In this document: positions 5,781-7,242 of the stretch, piece after piece | How positions within the stretch are numbered: the stretch's first letter is position 1 | Layout: each line of letters starts with the position of its first letter | From: Ilumatobacteraceae bacterium | GTDB lineage: Bacteria > Actinomycetota > Acidimicrobiia > Acidimicrobiales > Ilumatobacteraceae | Length of the DNA: 7,242 nucleotides | Direction: 5' to 3' | Assembly: GCA_016650435.1 (NCBI GenBank) | Contig: JAENVT010000192.1 | Location: 1-7,242 of the forward strand | The notes under the pieces: generated by a model | Seen by the model: only the letters and a program-made list of their open reading frames with translations | What the model was told of the DNA's origin: nothing | Databases searched by the model: none | Program-made: the position numbers and the translations under genes

Positions 5781-6809
5781 CTATGCAGCGCGCAGCAGCG
5801 AGACCAGATGAGATACCGACGCAGTCGCAGCACCCACGTGGCGGTCGGCCGCGCCGTACACCAAGTAGATCGTCTCGCCGTCTTCGCGGAGATGGGCGCC
5901 TTGCACGAAGATTACGTTGTCGACGTCGCCTTCGATTTCCCAGCTCAACTCCGGCGCCAGCAGTGCCTCGGGAAGCACGCTGATCGGTCGGCCCGTGTGT
6001 TCGTCGAGCAGGGCCACGTTCATGGTGTACGCACCGTCGGCACGACGCTCGTGAAAGAACAACAGCAGACCATCGGGGGTCGAAATTGGCGGAGCGCCGG
6101 CACCGATTCCGAGCGCACCTGGCGTCGGCGTGATGATCGTGTGTCGTTGGAGCTCGGCGAGGTGATCATCCCAATAGTCCGGGCCGGCATTCAACGCGTG
6201 CTCGAGATCGTCGAAGATCGCCAGCTGCATGTCTGGATGGATCCGGTGAATGAGAGCGACGCGTCCGTCGGCCAGATTGAACATTACCCCGTCCTTGTCG
6301 TGGAAACCGTGCGGTCCCAGCACCCGCCCGCTCTCTGGGTCGAGGTGGAACCGTGTTCCGTCGTAGTCCAGACGATGAGCGCCCACCCGCCACGGCAGAC
6401 CATTGGTGGCGGGAAGGTTCGTGTAGGTCATCAGCAGCTGTTGGCGTCCGCGACTGTGCACCCTCTGGATTCGTGGATCTTCGAAACAGTCGACGTTGAG
6501 ATCTCCTGCACGAGCAAGGACGTAGCCGTATTCGTAGTCCATCCCGTTGTCCGACTCGAACACTGCGATGTCCGACACGTAGTCAAGAAATCGCGGACCG
6601 GGTTCGACGTTGCGTCGATAGGTGTCGCGGACCGCCCTGGCGAAGAGATGGAATCGTCCGTCGTGGTGCACGAGGCCGGCGTTGAAGACCGGACCGTAGC
6701 CCGGCACCGACCCGGCCGCTACCACGGGAGCAGTGCTCAGGCGCTGGACCGCGGCACAAGCGCCGGATGTCGCTGCCGAGCCAGATTGCAGAGTCTGGAT
6801 GTCCGTCAT
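5781..6809 (-). CDS. GH130 family glycoside phosphorylase/hydrolase
   Basis: A 342-residue cytosolic enzyme of glycoside hydrolase family 130, a five-bladed beta-propeller family. Most characterised members phosphorolyse beta-mannosides to alpha-mannose 1-phosphate; some hydrolyse them. Family blocks appear in order: VFNAGLVHHDGRFHLFARAV (41-60), YVSDIAVFESDNGMDYE (77-93), CFEDPRI (108-114, with the EDPR block thought to hold the catalytic Asp, here Asp111), HDKDGVMF (170-177), GIGAGAPPI (234-242), GDVDNVIFVQGA (294-305) and YGAADRHVGAAT (318-329). Length is normal, and no signal peptide is seen, so it is intracellular. The ATG at 6809 has no clear Shine-Dalgarno and sits in the loop of a perfect inverted repeat. 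It is convergent with the GT4 gene and divergent from a second GH130 gene. Linkage specificity (beta-1,2 or beta-1,4) and whether phosphate or water is used cannot be decided here. Confidence 0.93.
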   Translation of the reverse strand: MTDIQTLQSGSAATSGACAAVQRLSTAPVVAAGSVPGYGPVFNAGLVHHDGRFHLFARAVRDTYRRNVEPGPRFLDYVSDIAVFESDNGMDYEYGYVLARAGDLNVDCFEDPRIQRVHSRGRQQLLMTYTNLPATNGLPWRVGAHRLDYDGTRFHLDPESGRVLGPHGFHDKDGVMFNLADGRVALIHRIHPDMQLAIFDDLEHALNAGPDYWDDHLAELQRHTIITPTPGALGIGAGAPPISTPDGLLLFFHERRADGAYTMNVALLDEHTGRPISVLPEALLAPELSWEIEGDVDNVIFVQGAHLREDGETIYLVYGAADRHVGAATASVSHLVSLLRAA

Positions 6810-6820
6810 ATTCCAGACTC
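6791..6820 (-). promoter_or_regulatory. Inverted repeat holding the GH130 start codon in its loop
   Basis: On the minus strand GAGTCTGGA and TCCAGACTC are perfect 9-bp complementary arms with a 12-nt loop that contains the ATG at 6809-6807. In mRNA this would form a hairpin with the start codon exposed and the only GGA (SD-like) bases in the stem. As DNA it could equally be an operator straddling the start. The repeat is plain in the sequence; its role is inferred. Confidence 0.55.
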
Positions 6821-6839
6821 AAGTATGCATTCGAATCGC

Positions 6840-6858
6840 GGGGATCGTGCGGATCCCC
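6840..6858. promoter_or_regulatory. Palindrome between divergent GH130 genes, candidate operator
   Basis: GGGGATC-GTGCG-GATCCCC has perfect 7-bp arms around a 5-nt centre. It sits 30 nt before the minus-strand GH130 start and 61 nt before the plus-strand one, inside the only gap between them, a good place for one regulator to control both. It is not the DosR box, whose half-sites are closer together. Confidence 0.5.
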
Positions 6859-6919
6859 ACACGTCTAGTGCTCTCTTTCGGTCGCGTTGTGGCGTGCAGA
6901 GCCCGATGGATGTCATCGA

Positions 6920-7242
6920 ATGAACGCTGCCGTCGATCCGCGGGAGCTGTTTTGCCGACACTCCGCGAACCCGGTCCTGTCAGCGATGGACTTCCCGAAG
7001 ATGGTGAACGCGGTGTTCAACCCGGGCGCGACGTCATTCGACGACGAGACGCTGCTCCTCGTACGAGTCGAGATGCGATCGGGTGTGTCGCATTTCGCCG
7101 TCGCGACATCACCTGACGGACGGACCAACTGGACGATCGACCCGGGGCGGCGACTCGACGCCGACCTCGACAGCTTCGCCGAACACTGGGGAATCGAGGA
7201 CCCGCGGATCACCAAAATCGGCGATGAATACATGATCGTGTA
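6920..7242 (+). CDS. Second GH130 family glycoside phosphorylase/hydrolase, N-terminal part (3' end outside window)
   Basis: The frame from ATG 6920 stays open to the right edge, giving 107 codons of a second GH130 enzyme. It shows NPVLSAMDFP (17-26), VFNPGATSFDDETLLLVRVE (32-51), the strand HFAVATSPDGRTNWTID (58-74) and EHWGIEDPRIT (88-98), which is the family's EDPR block with the presumed catalytic Asp94. The EHWGIEDPRIT form differs from the CFEDPRI of its divergent neighbour, so the two probably belong to different subgroups and are not a recent duplication. A matching pair with complementary roles on beta-mannosides is known for Thermoanaerobacter and Ruminococcus GH130 enzymes. No strong Shine-Dalgarno is present (GGATG about 10 nt upstream at best). 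No in-frame alternative start nearby is better. No signal peptide is seen, so it should act inside the cell. Confidence 0.9.
   Translation, partial: MNAAVDPRELFCRHSANPVLSAMDFPKMVNAVFNPGATSFDDETLLLVRVEMRSGVSHFAVATSPDGRTNWTIDPGRRLDADLDSFAEHWGIEDPRITKIGDEYMIV

Noticed and set aside
5808..6923. Long plus-strand frame (371 codons) across the GH130 region
   Set aside because: It is antisense to the clearly recognisable GH130 gene and shows no family motif; long antisense frames are expected in high-GC coding DNA.
6913..7233. Minus-strand frame of 106 codons at the right edge
   Set aside because: Antisense to the second GH130 gene, Ser/Arg-rich, no motif.

Overview
The window is a high-GC fragment, most likely from an actinobacterium (Actinomycetota). 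This is inferred from the strong G/C third-position bias, frequent GTG starts, GTGA stop/start overlaps, and gene families that often sit together in hypoxia/stress (DosR/DevR-type) neighbourhoods of that phylum. No rRNA, tRNA, CRISPR array or mobile element was seen. Both ends are cut inside genes.

Region 1 (1-2617, + strand): the C-terminal third of a P2-type cation-transporting ATPase, whose stop codon overlaps the GTG start of a SulP anion transporter with a STAS domain. The two look like one translationally coupled membrane-transport operon.

Region 2 (2618-3979, + strand): a 79-residue protein with one C2H2 zinc finger; a gene-poor stretch; a 57-codon ORF behind a near-ideal Shine-Dalgarno sequence; and a GNAT-type acetyltransferase whose likely GTG start overlaps that ORF's stop.

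Region 3 (3980-7242) looks like a glycan module. It holds a GT4 glycosyltransferase (+), then a collapsed remnant of a gene that began on the GT4 stop codon, then a complete GH130 glycoside phosphorylase/hydrolase (-). A second, divergent GH130 gene (+) runs off the right edge. Region 3 opens with an intergenic stretch that has a strong hairpin (4042-4062) and a promoter-like segment.

The least expected signals are regulatory. A motif TGAC-N2-AAGCCCCT occurs twice, 34 and 35 nt before the starts of the GT4 and zinc-finger genes. The GT4 copy matches the 14-nt core of the mycobacterial DosR box at 12 positions and lies at the right distance from a TANNNT -10 element for a leaderless ATG. The start codon of the complete GH130 gene lies in the loop of a perfect 9-bp inverted repeat, and a second perfect 7-bp palindrome separates the two GH130 genes. 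The working interpretation is a redox- or hypoxia-responsive island joining ion/anion transport, a small zinc-finger protein, protein or small-molecule acetylation, and synthesis plus phosphorolysis of a probable mannoside. The regulon assignment and the substrate are inferences.
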